From positions 124,001 through 188,000 of the forward strand of contig CAKOGP040001858.1 of NCBI GenBank assembly GCA_933822405.4: a stretch of 64,000 bases of DNA, given 5' to 3'. Below the pieces are notes generated by a model, which had not been told where the DNA came from, did no database searches, and worked only from the letters and a program-made list of their open reading frames with translations. Both the position numbers and the translations under genes were made by a program. Position 1 is the first letter of the stretch, and each line of letters opens with the position of its first letter. Below, in pieces: positions 34,409 through 44,872 of this stretch. This stretch comes from Cylindrotheca closterium. Lineage: Eukaryota; Bacillariophyta; Bacillariophyceae; Bacillariales; Bacillariaceae.

Positions 34409-35179
34409 ATGAGGGCCACCGATGATGAAAACGCCGTCGAAACGGATGAGGAGACGAGGAAACAAGAACTTACAACGAAGGACAAGAAGAAGTCGAAAAA
34501 AGACAAGAAAGCAAAGAAATCAAAGAAGGAAAAGAAGGAGAAAAAGAAGCGAGACGTCGACGTTGAAGACAAATCAGCCCCAGACCACCACCAAGCTGAA
34601 GAGACTGTTATCAGTATTGGCGAACAGGAGCCAAAAAAAGAAGGAGCCGTCGAAGAAGTAGCCGATATTAGCAAAGAAGAAGAAGAAGGGGAAGATAATA
34701 GTATCTTTGAAGACCCGAAAATAAAGGAGCTAGAAGCATTCTATAGAAAGGCTCTGGAGGCATTCAAAACAGACAAAACCAGTAAAGATTTACGAAGAGC
34801 AAAAACTGCCGCCAAGAAAGCTTGGGACACAGCCCTGATCGAAGCAGCTGGTCCAGGATTTGAACCCTTGACTTGTCGAAACTGCAGCCAGCTGTTTTTG
34901 TTTGGAGATAAAGACAAGTTCAAAGAAAAGGGGTGGGCCAAGCCCTCTCAATGCAAAAAGTGCACTTTCAAAATAGGCATCGCTCGAAGCAAAGATCGGA
35001 AGAGGGTGGACCAGAAGCAGAACATGTGTTATGAATTTCAGCAGACAGGAGAATGCAGCCGCGGAGATCGATGCCGATTCAGCCACCTTGAACGTCATAT
35101 TGGGAAGAAAAGAAGGATAGAGCTTGATGCGGCTAAAGAGGAGGCTCTTGATGCAGCTAAAAAGGAAACTTCTGACTGA
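34409..35179 (+). CDS. Zinc-ribbon and CCCH zinc-finger protein
   Basis: A 256-aa protein. The N-terminal 60 residues are a lysine-rich tract (KKSKKDKKAKKSKKEKK) likely acting in nuclear or RNA association, followed by an acidic stretch. Residues about 148-180 form a C-x2-C...C-x2-C zinc-ribbon-like domain (LTCRNC ... KPSQCKKC) close to the probable zinc-ribbon family that often carries FLFGDKDKFKEKGW-type sequence between the pairs. Residues about 211-230 contain one CCCH finger (C-x8-C-x5-C-x3-H: CYEFQQTGEC then RCRFSH). CCCH fingers generally bind RNA. Intronless; target unknown. Confidence 0.82.
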   Translation: MRATDDENAVETDEETRKQELTTKDKKKSKKDKKAKKSKKEKKEKKKRDVDVEDKSAPDHHQAEETVISIGEQEPKKEGAVEEVADISKEEEEGEDNSIFEDPKIKELEAFYRKALEAFKTDKTSKDLRRAKTAAKKAWDTALIEAAGPGFEPLTCRNCSQLFLFGDKDKFKEKGWAKPSQCKKCTFKIGIARSKDRKRVDQKQNMCYEFQQTGECSRGDRCRFSHLERHIGKKRRIELDAAKEEALDAAKKETSD

Positions 35180-35530
35180 TATGAATTAGTGGCATCATTG
35201 GCGAAAGCGAACACTAAGTATCACTTTTAGGACTAGTCCTGTTCTGCTTATTTTCGTCTCTTATAGTATGGCAAAAGCAAGCTTTGCAGATGTATACTGC
35301 ATTCGTCATATAGCTACTCGATTAGAAAAAGACTACGAGTAGTTTTTGAATTCTGGGTTCGGACGCCTACTATATTGGTGTCCGTTACAAATACAAGGCG
35401 GGCATTTCAATCAACTTTGGATTCGGGACTTCATCAGTATGTCTTCGACATCAATCAATCTCTCTCTCGCCTTTTTATTATTTTATGTCATCATCGTCAA
35501 TATCTTTTCACTTCAATAACACATTTGACG
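35180..35530. other. Intergenic region
   Basis: The frame of the next gene is open up to 35375, but no leader-like sequence occurs before ATG 35531. No separate gene seen. Confidence 0.5.
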
Positions 35531-36295
35531 ATGAATCCATATCTTGTCGGTGACTCAAAGACGCAGATCCTTCTTTTGCTGTTGACTTGGTTTTCAATAT
35601 TTGTTGATATGTCAACTGGGCTATCAATAAGAAGCCCTTACCCGACGAAAGGAGCACAACAAACAGTAGAAAATTCCAAACCTTCCTCATGCATAAATTA
35701 TGCGCGTCGGTCCATGTTGGGAGGTATGGGGTCACTTGTTCTAGCTTCCTGGTCACTTTTTCCGGATTCTTCTTCTGCACGAGCCCCAGGATCGAATGAT
35801 GTTGGCGCATCAATTCAACAGATACAAGATGGTGCTCTGTCACTGAAGATGCTCCTGAACAATTGGTCGGACTATGCCTCGATTGACAGTGAAGGTCGAG
35901 CCCGAAGTACTGATGGGGCCCGACGCATACTGGGTGGTATTGCTCCACAGGCCGGAGCAGCAGCGATCGATGCCGCAAAGAATACACCGCTCTATCGAAT
36001 TGACGTTGCCTTTGTCACAGTCCGCAAGGCAGTATTGGAAGGGTCCAATAAAAATGATCCAGACACGGCATGGCGAGATAAATTCGACTTGGAACGCTTT
36101 GAAGAATTGGCAGATCGAGTGATCTATGGGACACAAAAAGCAGACGGAAATTTTTATTCAGTCCTCTTTGCTATGAAAGGTACGACTATGATAGCTGATA
36201 TCTTTGTGGAAACGAAAAAGTTGGTGCAACAAGGCATCGACGATCTAGATAGTATGGCGAGTCTCTTGCGAGAAGCAGGAGCACCTGGCGTATAG
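35531..36295 (+). CDS. Probable thylakoid-lumen helical protein
   Basis: A 254-aa protein. ATG 35531 puts a hydrophobic signal (ILLLLLTWFSIFV) at the start. A second signal with twin arginine follows at about 55-80 (YARRSMLGGMGSLVLASW...SSARAP), with an A-x-A-like cleavage site; this tripartite arrangement suggests delivery through the plastid Tat pathway to the thylakoid lumen. The mature part is predicted mostly helical (IQQIQDGALSLKMLLNNWSDY, ARRILGG, FEELADRVIYG, IFVETKKLVQQGIDDLDSM). It is reminiscent of lumenal four-helix PsbQ-like proteins, but I cannot confirm homology. Function unknown. Confidence 0.68.
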   Translation: MNPYLVGDSKTQILLLLLTWFSIFVDMSTGLSIRSPYPTKGAQQTVENSKPSSCINYARRSMLGGMGSLVLASWSLFPDSSSARAPGSNDVGASIQQIQDGALSLKMLLNNWSDYASIDSEGRARSTDGARRILGGIAPQAGAAAIDAAKNTPLYRIDVAFVTVRKAVLEGSNKNDPDTAWRDKFDLERFEELADRVIYGTQKADGNFYSVLFAMKGTTMIADIFVETKKLVQQGIDDLDSMASLLREAGAPGV

Positions 36296-36568
36296 CAATG
36301 ATGGTACGCTAGCTATTATAATATCAGCTACTAAAGATATTTCGCTATCCATCTGATGCCCATTATTCCACTGGCCCAGTAGTAGCCACATTTACCTTCT
36401 TTTTGAACCGATAGCTATTTCGAGGAACTCCGAGGGTAAGTGAATCAATACAAGTGATAGTCAAAAGGAATTTGTTATGAAGTTATAAACGAAGGCAAGA
36501 GCCCGTGCCATCTTTCCCCTTCCCCACAGATTTCCCGTCTCGAATTCAAATGTTTCCTTGCAGGTTTA

Positions 36569-38470
36569 TCAAGCAGAAGCTAGTTCGCCGATGGGATCCA
36601 GAGTTTGGTACGTTTCTCCTCTTCTTGCAGTAGCTCCTTTTTTGGTCTTGTGCCAAAGTTGTGCCATTCTGTTCTTCCGGGGTGGGTTATGCGCCTTGAG
36701 AGCTTTGTCTTCTGATTCAAACGGCTTGTCATTCATGTAAGCGGAGCTACTCAAGTCAAGAGTGGTGCTTGTGAAAGTTGAAGAATTCTCCGTATTGATC
36801 GAAGATGGAGTAATGGACAATAGTTTTCCAACCGTTTTGCCCACTTTGTTGCTGTTCCTCGTGAGTTTTTTCTTGAGCTTGCTTAGATTTCCCTTGTTGT
36901 TCAGGGTACTGAAAGGTTGTATACTCTCTTCCCTCGTGTTGTTCTTTTCAATCTTATGCTTTTTGTTTCTGTTTCGACTGAACATGCTGACTTTGTTTTC
37001 GCTGTTGCCATCTGCGACAAGAGGCCTATTTAGCAGGGCAACAATCAGGGAATCTTCAACGGTTGATGCGCTGATGCACGTCTTGTGTCCCATGGTGAGA
37101 GAACTCATCCCGCGTTCAAGCACAATGTCGTCCAAGAACAAGTCTGATGATGGGGCACTATCTCTATTTTCAGTTGAAACTGCTAGCTTTCGCTTGGTCG
37201 GTGCGTCGTGTCGGGACTCTCGTTGAACCCCTTTACGAACATCATCAAAGAAAAGGTCCAAATCGATCTCTTCAATTTTCCCCCCTGTCAATGACTTTGA
37301 CTTAGGATTGGCCTTTCGGATGCGCGAGCTCAAGTTCTCTAATGCTATGTTGATCGAGGGATCTTGAACGTCGTCCTCTTGAAAATGTTCCATAAGCGCA
37401 TCCATGTCGAAATTTTCGGAACATTTGGACGTTCTGCTAATGGTCTTGAGGAGTGTTCGAAGATGAGGATCTTCGATTTCTTCTATGCATGCTTGTCTTT
37501 CTGATCCTTCTTGTTCGTCTTCAACTTCCTGTTCGACGATCTGTGGCAGTGACAGTAGATTCCTTCTCTTGCTGCTACTCTTGGAGTGGTTTGGAAGGAT
37601 GGGAATTACTGTTGCGGCTGGTGCTGCTGGCATTGGAGGCAATGCAAATGTTGGCCGTAACCTCATGCTAATCGCGTCCATATGGGATGACCCATCCATC
37701 ATATCACCAACATGTATATCAATAAGACGGGTCAAAGCTTCATCATCGTCAATATCATCGTCGTCCACAAGTTGCATCACAAGATCGTCATCAGCATCGT
37801 AGACGAGTATATCATTATTTTGCTCATCATCGTCACCAAAACTTCCAACAAAGTCATCGTCAAATACAAGCGAATCATCGATATCTGAATCTTCGGTTTC
37901 CTCGGAGGCCTTCCGTTGCAATGGGCCGTTCCTTCGGTGGTCGTCATCTTCTTGGTCGTCGACCTCATCACTATTGTCTTGCCTTCGCTGTCGCCTCAGT
38001 CTCCGTTGTTTTCGTTCCTTGTCTCGTTGAACTTGCTCTTGTTCAAATTCATCCAAATCAACAAAGACGGATTTCGTGGACAGAGTCTTGCCTGAAACAG
38101 TGTTGCTGACAGTCCTTGTAGAATTTGTTTCCGTGGTCATTGTCGTTGACGTCCTGGATAAGCTTGTTGCGTATTTGTCTTTTTTGCCGCGCTTTTTCGC
38201 TCGTCGTTCTTCTACATGTTCCTCCAAGAGCAACGAGTTGGAAGGTTCAGAATATTGATCAAAGTGAGCCGATGGTTCTTCTTCGGCGGAATACGAATCG
38301 ACCGAGCATACTTCTTCTTCAAAGTAGGATGGATCGTCGCTGCTCAATGAAAATACTATTTCAATATCATCGTCACCAGTGATCTTGACTGCCATTTCAT
38401 GACATACATTCCTCTCTTGCGTTTTATCCAGGAATGAATCGAATATATCCCACATGGTGTTGGAAGCCAT
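36569..38470 (-). CDS. Large acidic, Ser/Arg-rich protein of unknown function
   Basis: A 633-aa protein from ATG 38470 (MASNTMWDIFDSFLDKTQER). The frame is open for 53 more codons upstream without an ATG, so the chosen start is the first one. It has acidic blocks (EEEVCSVDSYSAEEE, DDDDLVMQLVDDDD-type region), a KERKQRRLRRQRRQ basic patch near residue 180, and a K/R-rich C-terminal half. No domain is recognised and no membrane segment is seen. It resembles other unnamed diatom proteins in composition only. Probably nuclear or cytosolic. Confidence 0.65.
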   Translation of the reverse strand: MASNTMWDIFDSFLDKTQERNVCHEMAVKITGDDDIEIVFSLSSDDPSYFEEEVCSVDSYSAEEEPSAHFDQYSEPSNSLLLEEHVEERRAKKRGKKDKYATSLSRTSTTMTTETNSTRTVSNTVSGKTLSTKSVFVDLDEFEQEQVQRDKERKQRRLRRQRRQDNSDEVDDQEDDDHRRNGPLQRKASEETEDSDIDDSLVFDDDFVGSFGDDDEQNNDILVYDADDDLVMQLVDDDDIDDDEALTRLIDIHVGDMMDGSSHMDAISMRLRPTFALPPMPAAPAATVIPILPNHSKSSSKRRNLLSLPQIVEQEVEDEQEGSERQACIEEIEDPHLRTLLKTISRTSKCSENFDMDALMEHFQEDDVQDPSINIALENLSSRIRKANPKSKSLTGGKIEEIDLDLFFDDVRKGVQRESRHDAPTKRKLAVSTENRDSAPSSDLFLDDIVLERGMSSLTMGHKTCISASTVEDSLIVALLNRPLVADGNSENKVSMFSRNRNKKHKIEKNNTREESIQPFSTLNNKGNLSKLKKKLTRNSNKVGKTVGKLLSITPSSINTENSSTFTSTTLDLSSSAYMNDKPFESEDKALKAHNPPRKNRMAQLWHKTKKGATARRGETYQTLDPIGELASA

Positions 38471-38960
38471 GGTGATGATGTGATGGCCGTCAAAGTGATA
38501 GTATGAGGATTCTCCTGAATGAATGAATGAATGAATTGAGCTGCCGTCAGTTTTGAGATTGCCTTTTCTCTTAGTTGACAGAACCAATCCTCCGCCGTTT
38601 TGGCTGTGGTTCCCTGTAACTTTGCACACTTTTCGCCAAGGATGCTTTTACTTTCATCGATGGTGCGATTAGGTATATTGCTTTTTCCACACATAGAAAG
38701 CTTCCAAAATTCCAAAAAAAAGTTTTCGCGATGAACTGGCGATAGAGGTGCTGCAGGCGCGTTTTTCGAGAAAAATATTGGCCGACAGGATTGGATTTCA
38801 ATCCACCAATCAGAATGTCTGTATCTTGTCTGTCTGTCTCATCATATTCATCGTTTGAAACTCTTGTTTGAAATACGCTTATATTCTTTTCATCATATAC
38901 GGTCATACATGAACATCTCATCATCGCATGAACGATAGATAACCTCTGAACTACACTAGA
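38471..38960. other. Divergent intergenic region, left part
   Basis: Between a minus-strand gene and the second HA-domain gene. A (GAAT)n-type repeat lies at 38516-38537. A minus-strand frame at 38571-38981 has no domain. Confidence 0.5.
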
Positions 38961-39096
38961 CCTCTGCGTGACAAAAAGCATCTTGCTCAGCCTATTGACG
39001 TCTCAACTACAATACAATACTACACACATTGGAGAGCAAGAGTCAAGCCAGCCAGTTTAATCAATCATTTAAAAAATCAATCAATCAATCAATGTC
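38961..39096 (+). promoter_or_regulatory. Promoter/leader conserved with the first HA-domain gene
   Basis: Matches the upstream region of the minus-strand paralog (23586-23722) in order: CCTCTGCGTGA, CATCTTGCTCAGCC, TTGACGTC (38995-39002), AACTACAATACAA, TTGGAGAGCAAGAGTCAAGC. An ATCA repeat replaces the paralog's TTCAATCAG repeat next to the start. Confidence 0.75.
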
Positions 39097-40683
39097 ATGG
39101 TTTTCTCATTCAAACAATTGGAACGAATCAACGAACTTGTTGAGTTCCAAAAGGAACATGGCCATTGCAATGTACCGTGCAAGACTGCACTAGGAAATTG
39201 GCTCTCACATCAAAAGCAGGACTACAAGAAATGGAAGGCTGGAGAGAAATCTAGTATGTCACAAGAGTTGGTGACGAAGCTTGAAAGAATTGGATTTGAG
39301 TGGGGTGGCATTATGAAGACAGCGAATGAGAGAGCTTGGAATCTCCGAATCCAAGAACTGCAAGCCTTCAAGAAGCTTACTGGACATTGCAATGTACCAA
39401 TGCATTATTCAGAAAACAAAGTCCTAGGCAGATGGGTCAGCAGACAACGTCGCGACTACAAGAAATGGAAGAATAAGGCAGACGGCAAGTGCCCGATGAC
39501 ACAAGAGCGTTCTGTTGAACTCGATAATCTTGGATTTGTGTGGTCTGCCCAGAAGGCACTTTGGAAAACTCGACTCCTTGAGTTGAAAGACTTTAAGGAG
39601 TTTCATGGGCATTGCAATGTACCAATTTATTTTCCAGCCAACAGGACATTGGGGCTTTGGGTTCAAAAGCAGAGAAAAGAATACATGAAACGGAAGAACA
39701 AGGGAGAGGATAAGTCCTTGATGACGCAAGAGCGAATCATTGAACTCGAGAAGCTTGGATTTTTGTGGGTCGCCAAAAACAAGCGACCTCTATACCCCAT
39801 CAAATCCAATACGGTGGAAAACGCAATGGGGTTCCCTTCTCAACCGCAGCACCTCTCTGCAGATGAGGATGAAGATGAGCACCCCTCTGCAGATGAGGAT
39901 AAAGGTGATAATGACGAATCGTCGCCTGAAGAGCCAGTGTCTGTAACACGTCAAACACGGCGAATGGCTTCTAGAAAGAAGGGCAGCAGAAAACCTCCGC
40001 CTTGTAGCACTGGGGCCTTGGGGCAAGATGAAGGGGGGCACCAGGAGGACGAGCGTCAAGAAGCGGCATCCAGGTCAAGCAAAAAGCGAAAGGCAAGGGA
40101 TGCGACGAATGCAAAGAAGATGGCCCCTCGAGAATCAAAAAGAAGAAGACTACCACTGCGCAGGTCTCATGACAATGGCACACAAGGCGCTAGTATCATG
40201 TCGTCGAAGAGCTCATCCGTTTGCAACGATTCCAAGGATGAGAGGAGTCCAAGTGGTGGTGAAGATCTTGACAATGACACTGAGCTCGAATGGGAGGCTG
40301 GCAGTGAGGATGATGAAACCAAAATTGACGGTTCTTCCGAAGAGTCAACCGTCCAAGGGAGACAAACGCACATTGGCATGGATTCAAAGCACACTTACAA
40401 GGACAAGGGGACTGTAGATGTTGCTGGTAACACTGGTAACTTGGAAGGACTCACCAGAGAGGAGCTACTCAACAAAATCGCTCAAGAGTGGAAAGCAAAG
40501 TTGGCGTTGAGATCTCAGCTGCAACAATCCCAAAAGGAGAGAGACCTACTTGCGCACATGAACATGGAACTGCAGGAATGTAATGCAACTATCCGAGAAT
40601 CCCATAGGACCGCCATGCGAGAAGAAAGGGATCACCTTCGACAGGAAATCAAGAGACGCAAGGTGGCCAAAGGCGAAATATAG
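39097..40683 (+). CDS. Helicase-associated (HA) domain protein with C-terminal coiled coil, copy 2
   Basis: A 528-aa paralog of the protein at 22380-23585. It has three HA domains at about 8-68, 76-140 and 146-208, all with the HGHCNVP core and LGxWVxxQRxxYxKxK. A longer linker follows, with an acidic repeat (SADEDEDEHPSADEDKG) and basic nuclear-type stretches (RESKRRRLPLRR). The C-terminal coiled coil (EGLTREELLNKIAQEWKAKL onward) is nearly identical to the first copy, down to LQECNATIRESHRTAM. The ATG at 39097 follows the conserved leader. Probably nuclear and nucleic-acid binding by analogy with HA domains; no helicase domain. Head-to-head with copy 1, about 15 kb apart. Confidence 0.85.
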   Translation: MVFSFKQLERINELVEFQKEHGHCNVPCKTALGNWLSHQKQDYKKWKAGEKSSMSQELVTKLERIGFEWGGIMKTANERAWNLRIQELQAFKKLTGHCNVPMHYSENKVLGRWVSRQRRDYKKWKNKADGKCPMTQERSVELDNLGFVWSAQKALWKTRLLELKDFKEFHGHCNVPIYFPANRTLGLWVQKQRKEYMKRKNKGEDKSLMTQERIIELEKLGFLWVAKNKRPLYPIKSNTVENAMGFPSQPQHLSADEDEDEHPSADEDKGDNDESSPEEPVSVTRQTRRMASRKKGSRKPPPCSTGALGQDEGGHQEDERQEAASRSSKKRKARDATNAKKMAPRESKRRRLPLRRSHDNGTQGASIMSSKSSSVCNDSKDERSPSGGEDLDNDTELEWEAGSEDDETKIDGSSEESTVQGRQTHIGMDSKHTYKDKGTVDVAGNTGNLEGLTREELLNKIAQEWKAKLALRSQLQQSQKERDLLAHMNMELQECNATIRESHRTAMREERDHLRQEIKRRKVAKGEI

Positions 40684-40973
40684 TGATACATTGTTCCGAT
40701 TCCTCTAATAGACCAATGGTTATTGTAGGAACATAGGGATACTGTAGCACTAGGGGCAGATCATAGTTGTACGATAGCTAATATCATCGTTCGGGTATTT
40801 CTTTTTATTGTAAGGGCGTCGGTCTTCTCGAACGGGGGCAAGACGCATTGATGACCATTTTGTATCTATCATCATCATCAGAACTATACATATATAGTCA
40901 GTAGTGTTGCTTCCCCATCGACCATTTCCATCTTTTGATTTCATTATCGCTCGATTATGCCGCAAGACACAGT

Positions 40974-43900
40974 ATGAAAAAGGAACTATCGATATACCCA
41001 TTAAGGATGCAGCTTTTGTCGTTACTGTTGCTGATATCCAATCATCGTTTCGCAGTGTCATCCGTACCTTCTTCATCATCATCCGACGTATTAGCAACGG
41101 AAAGACAGACAACCACAAAATCCAAAGCAACAATATTAGGAGTCATTGAAACCATCCACCATGAGGAATCAATATCTTCCGGCAGCTACCAGCAAGGGAA
41201 ATCTTTTGAATATTCGCTCTCTGATCCACCTATTCAAGGAAGTTCCATTCTTAATTTGGATAACAACAATCAATATAAGGATTCCTCTGAGCAAAATCAA
41301 TGGAAACTGCTGACTGGTGACGGTGGCAGAATAATAGGTGCCAATGTTCCCGGTGATTTGCTGACAGATTTAGTCAATGCTGGTGTTTGGAACGAGCCGT
41401 ATTTTGAAAACAACTTTCAAGATAGCTACTTTTGTGATGAAGAAGATGGGAAACCATTTTGGGTCTACAAGATACAGTTCAATACTTCCAGGGAATTTCT
41501 TCTTCCAACTGATGGAAAAGGCGAATCAGTAAATGGGACCATTCCAAGTGATATGGTGGGTGAAGTTCTCTTGGTGCTGCGGATGGCATCAAAATGGGGG
41601 CTCGCATCGACTTGAACCAACAGCGGCTTGGAGTTGTTACGGACCAGTTTTTGCGGTATCGATACCCAGTCAAGGATTTGCTGAACTGGAACACCCTAGA
41701 TGATACAAACAATGTCACTGAGCAGTCATCATCAGTAACAACCAATGTCCTCACCATCACTTTTGATTCCAACATTCTGACCGATGGACGATTTTCAGCC
41801 TGCAGCGGTGGTTGGGATTGGGCACCCTTTTCCAGCTGCCCAATGACCCAAGACACTCACTCCCATCAATTTTCCAAGGGCATTACCAAATCGGTATACT
41901 TGACTCGGGTTTCTTCAGCTGCTATTACAGCAATTGTTCCTCAAGTCTACTACATGGGCGACTATCCAATGGAAGCTCTTCGAGATGGCCGTCATGCGGG
42001 GTTTGAAGTTGAGGTGACGATACACTTGTGGTCACCACCCGGGGAAATGAAGGGAAGACTCAACATATACGGTTCTTGGGGTGCCAATGAAACTCAAGTG
42101 GTGGAATGGATGGGCGGAGATTTCATTACCACGCTGTCCATCACTGCCACTGCCAAGAATATCAAGCTGTGGTGGCCAAACGGAATGGGAACAAATCCGC
42201 GTGAATCGGCCAAGCGCCCCATGTATGAGGTTCGAGTCGAGTTCGTTCCCGATCCTATGGAGGAAGGCGTCGAAGCTATTAGCGTTCAAGATTCCCGAAG
42301 AATTGGCTTTCGATACTTTGCATTGGTCACTGGAAACGACACGGATCCTGAATATGTTCACAATGCAACTGGACACGAAGGAACCGAGTTTAATGGTATG
42401 TATTATCGTGTGAATGGTGTTGCCATGTGGAGTCGTGGTGCCAATATGATCCCCATGGATGCGTTGGAGGGCCGCTTGAACGCTGAGGCCCATGTGCAAG
42501 TGGTTCAATCTGCTGCACTGGCAAATATGAACACCTTGAGGGTCTGGGGCGGAGGCATGTTTCTTCCATCAGCTTGGTACGATGCCTGTGATGACTATGG
42601 GATCATGGTGATTCAAGATCAAATGTACGCCCAAGGTGGTCATGATCCCAAGAAGACGGAGACACAAGAAATGGAAATTCGGCACAATGTCCGATTGCTT
42701 TCGCACCACCCGTCTATTGTCATTTGGGATGGGTGCAACGAATGCTTGGTCGAGATGGAGAAACCGAGTAGTATCTATGCTACTTTTGTGATGCGAGTTG
42801 TGGGAGAAGAAGATGGGTCACGATCGATATGGCCAAGTTGTCCGTCGAATGGCTGGCAGTCGGGTGTTGACAAATTGACGTCTCGGCCTATTCCAGACAA
42901 GGATTTGGTGACACCTAAAACAGCACCACGGCGTATCGAAGTCCATGGGCCATACATTCATGGCGGTGGCTTTCCGGCGGTTAATGGGAATGATGCTGGC
43001 GATGAGCCTGCCGCGGCCAAGTTACCAATAACAATCGACCCGAAGCCAGAGGAAATGGGCGTGGCAAAAACTTCAGTTTTTGCTTCCGAATTCGGAACTG
43101 GAGGTGTCATGTCGTCTTTTGAATCCATGTCCGCAACATTGGCCCCAGAGCACTGGAGTCTCCATGGCGGTGGTCCACCAGACAAGTGTTCCGATGGCTT
43201 CAACCGAAAATGTGAGGGGAACAATGTCATGGCACAACGCAACTATCCCTGCGACAGCATCATCAAGACATACTTCCAAACAGAATCAGATTACTTTGAC
43301 AAGGTCGGCAAAAACGAGTTCCAGCGACAGTTGTATCATTGCATGATCGCACAAGCGCTTCACATGAAGAGTATTATAGAAGAACGCCGCTCCAAGAATG
43401 AATTGGGTCACTTGGTGTGGCAGCTAAATGAAATTTGGCCTACAGGTGGATGGGGAAGTCTGGAATATGGAAATGGCGACATGTCAGGGCAGGTAGTCGG
43501 TGGTCGCTGGAAGCCATTGCACTACTTTTTTCGCCAATCGGTTTTTGCTGATATCATCGCTACATGCGATGGGAAAGGAGTAGGGTACATTCGAAATGAT
43601 GCAGCAGGTTTTGGCTTTCATGGAGGCGTAGTCATCCATGTTGTCAGCTTGGAAACTGGTGTAGCTGGCGATGCGCAGGTGTACCACAAGAACATCACCT
43701 TGCCACAGGGTCCTGGCTCCTTGCAGGTTTTTGACTGCCCCATTGTGGACGGAAGTACACATTTCTTGTCGATTGATATTCTAATGTACGGGAGCGACTT
43801 GATAGTTCACAATACGCCCATCCTTCTCAAGCCACCGAAAGAACTGACGAATCAAATAGCTTGCGATAGCGGTTTGAACTGGAGTATCCTGGCCACGGCT

Positions 43901-44128
43901 ATGAATGTGGTGACTTTGGAAATCACTGCATCCGTTCCAGTGGCACTGCTGGTGATGTTGACCACACAAGCTCCCGGTCGCTTTAGTGACAACGCTTTCA
44001 CTTTGACGGGAGGAGGCAAAAGCATACAGTTTCACCCCTTTGGCAACCATCCTGTAGATGTCGAATTATTAAAAGCAACTCTTCGAATTGAAGATATGGC
44101 GATGTATCAATATGGGCAGTGTCAATAA
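40974..44128 (+). CDS. Beta-mannosidase (GH2), secreted or vacuolar, with one frameshift
   Basis: Exo-acting glycoside hydrolase removing terminal beta-linked mannose. ATG 40974 starts a signal peptide (LRMQLLSLLLLISNHRFAVSS). The frame runs to 41579 (EVLLVL), then continues in the +2 frame from 41582 (DGIKMGARIDLNQQRLG ... TDQFLRYRY), so two extra bases (41580-41581) or one lost base break it; together 1,050 aa, the usual family size. Family blocks: CSGGWDWAPF, LWWPNGMG, RGANMIPMDAL, LRVWGGGMF, the acid/base site WDGCNECLVEM (E), the nucleophile region FASEFG (E), and HLVWQLNEIWPTGGWGSLEYG. All catalytic parts are intact, so a sequencing error, a recent mutation or recoding are all possible. 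No intron fits the break. Confidence 0.85.
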
Positions 44129-44405
44129 ATAAGAACAATACTGGCAATTACTCTATCTTGCAGCAGCCACTTCCACAATGCTCAATTGAGTATACATGAT
44201 ACACTATTATTATAATTTTGTTGCCGATATCTCTATTTCTACTCCTACATTTATGCGCAAGTTATGATCATCCACCATACACCATACTTGCAACCGAATG
44301 TATCCGTTGTTGGATCATTGCCCCCGGCTTTATGCTGTATAATCACCCCATCGCTGCAACAGACTGCATCTATTACGTGTATATTTTGGATCATTGCCCC
44401 GACTC
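44129..44405. other. Non-coding flank
   Basis: 3' flank of the beta-mannosidase gene; no feature recognised. Confidence 0.45.
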
Positions 44406-44632
44406 TTATTGTTGTTCCAATGACATGTAATCAGTATCGATCTCTCCAAAATGGACCATTCGAATGTCCAATCCAATCCCACATGGCTTTGTGACAAGGT
44501 CTTCCACTTGGTCAATGGCCTGCTTGATGGCTCCCATAATCCAAGAATTATTATTTTGGAAGACACCACCTCTCACTTGAGTCAGAAGCACGGTGACCGT
44601 CTTCGGATTGTCTTGCAACACAAACTGAATTC
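44406..44632 (-). CDS. Orphan coding-like fragment of unknown family
   Basis: Minus-strand frame that reads NERRIQFVLQDNPKTVTVLL, then TQVRGGVFQNNNSWIMGAIK and a helical end with FGEIDTDYMSLEQQ and a stop at 44406-44408. Composition is protein-like, but there is no in-frame ATG before the upstream TGA (near 44640). It may be a terminal exon (an AATTCAG precedes TTTGTG at about 44630) or a gene fragment. Not recognised. Confidence 0.35.
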
Positions 44633-44872
44633 GTCGTTCATTTCATTCATGTCTACGACTGAGACACGCGCACCTGCCTAGCACTGCCTGCCTCTCTCCA
44701 TGCACCCAATAGACGTGACTACATTTTTGCGGGAATTAACCGGCAGTGCAAAAAATGAATCATGATCATGGTGCGGCGAATAATGAATAATGCTTCCAGA
44801 CATGCCGAATGGATCCTACCATGTACCTCCGTTTCATAACTTTCAACGAATACACATTATTACAACTCTACA
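44633..44872. other. Non-coding flank upstream of the lectin-like gene
   Basis: Promoter region of the next gene; no other feature recognised. Confidence 0.4.
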
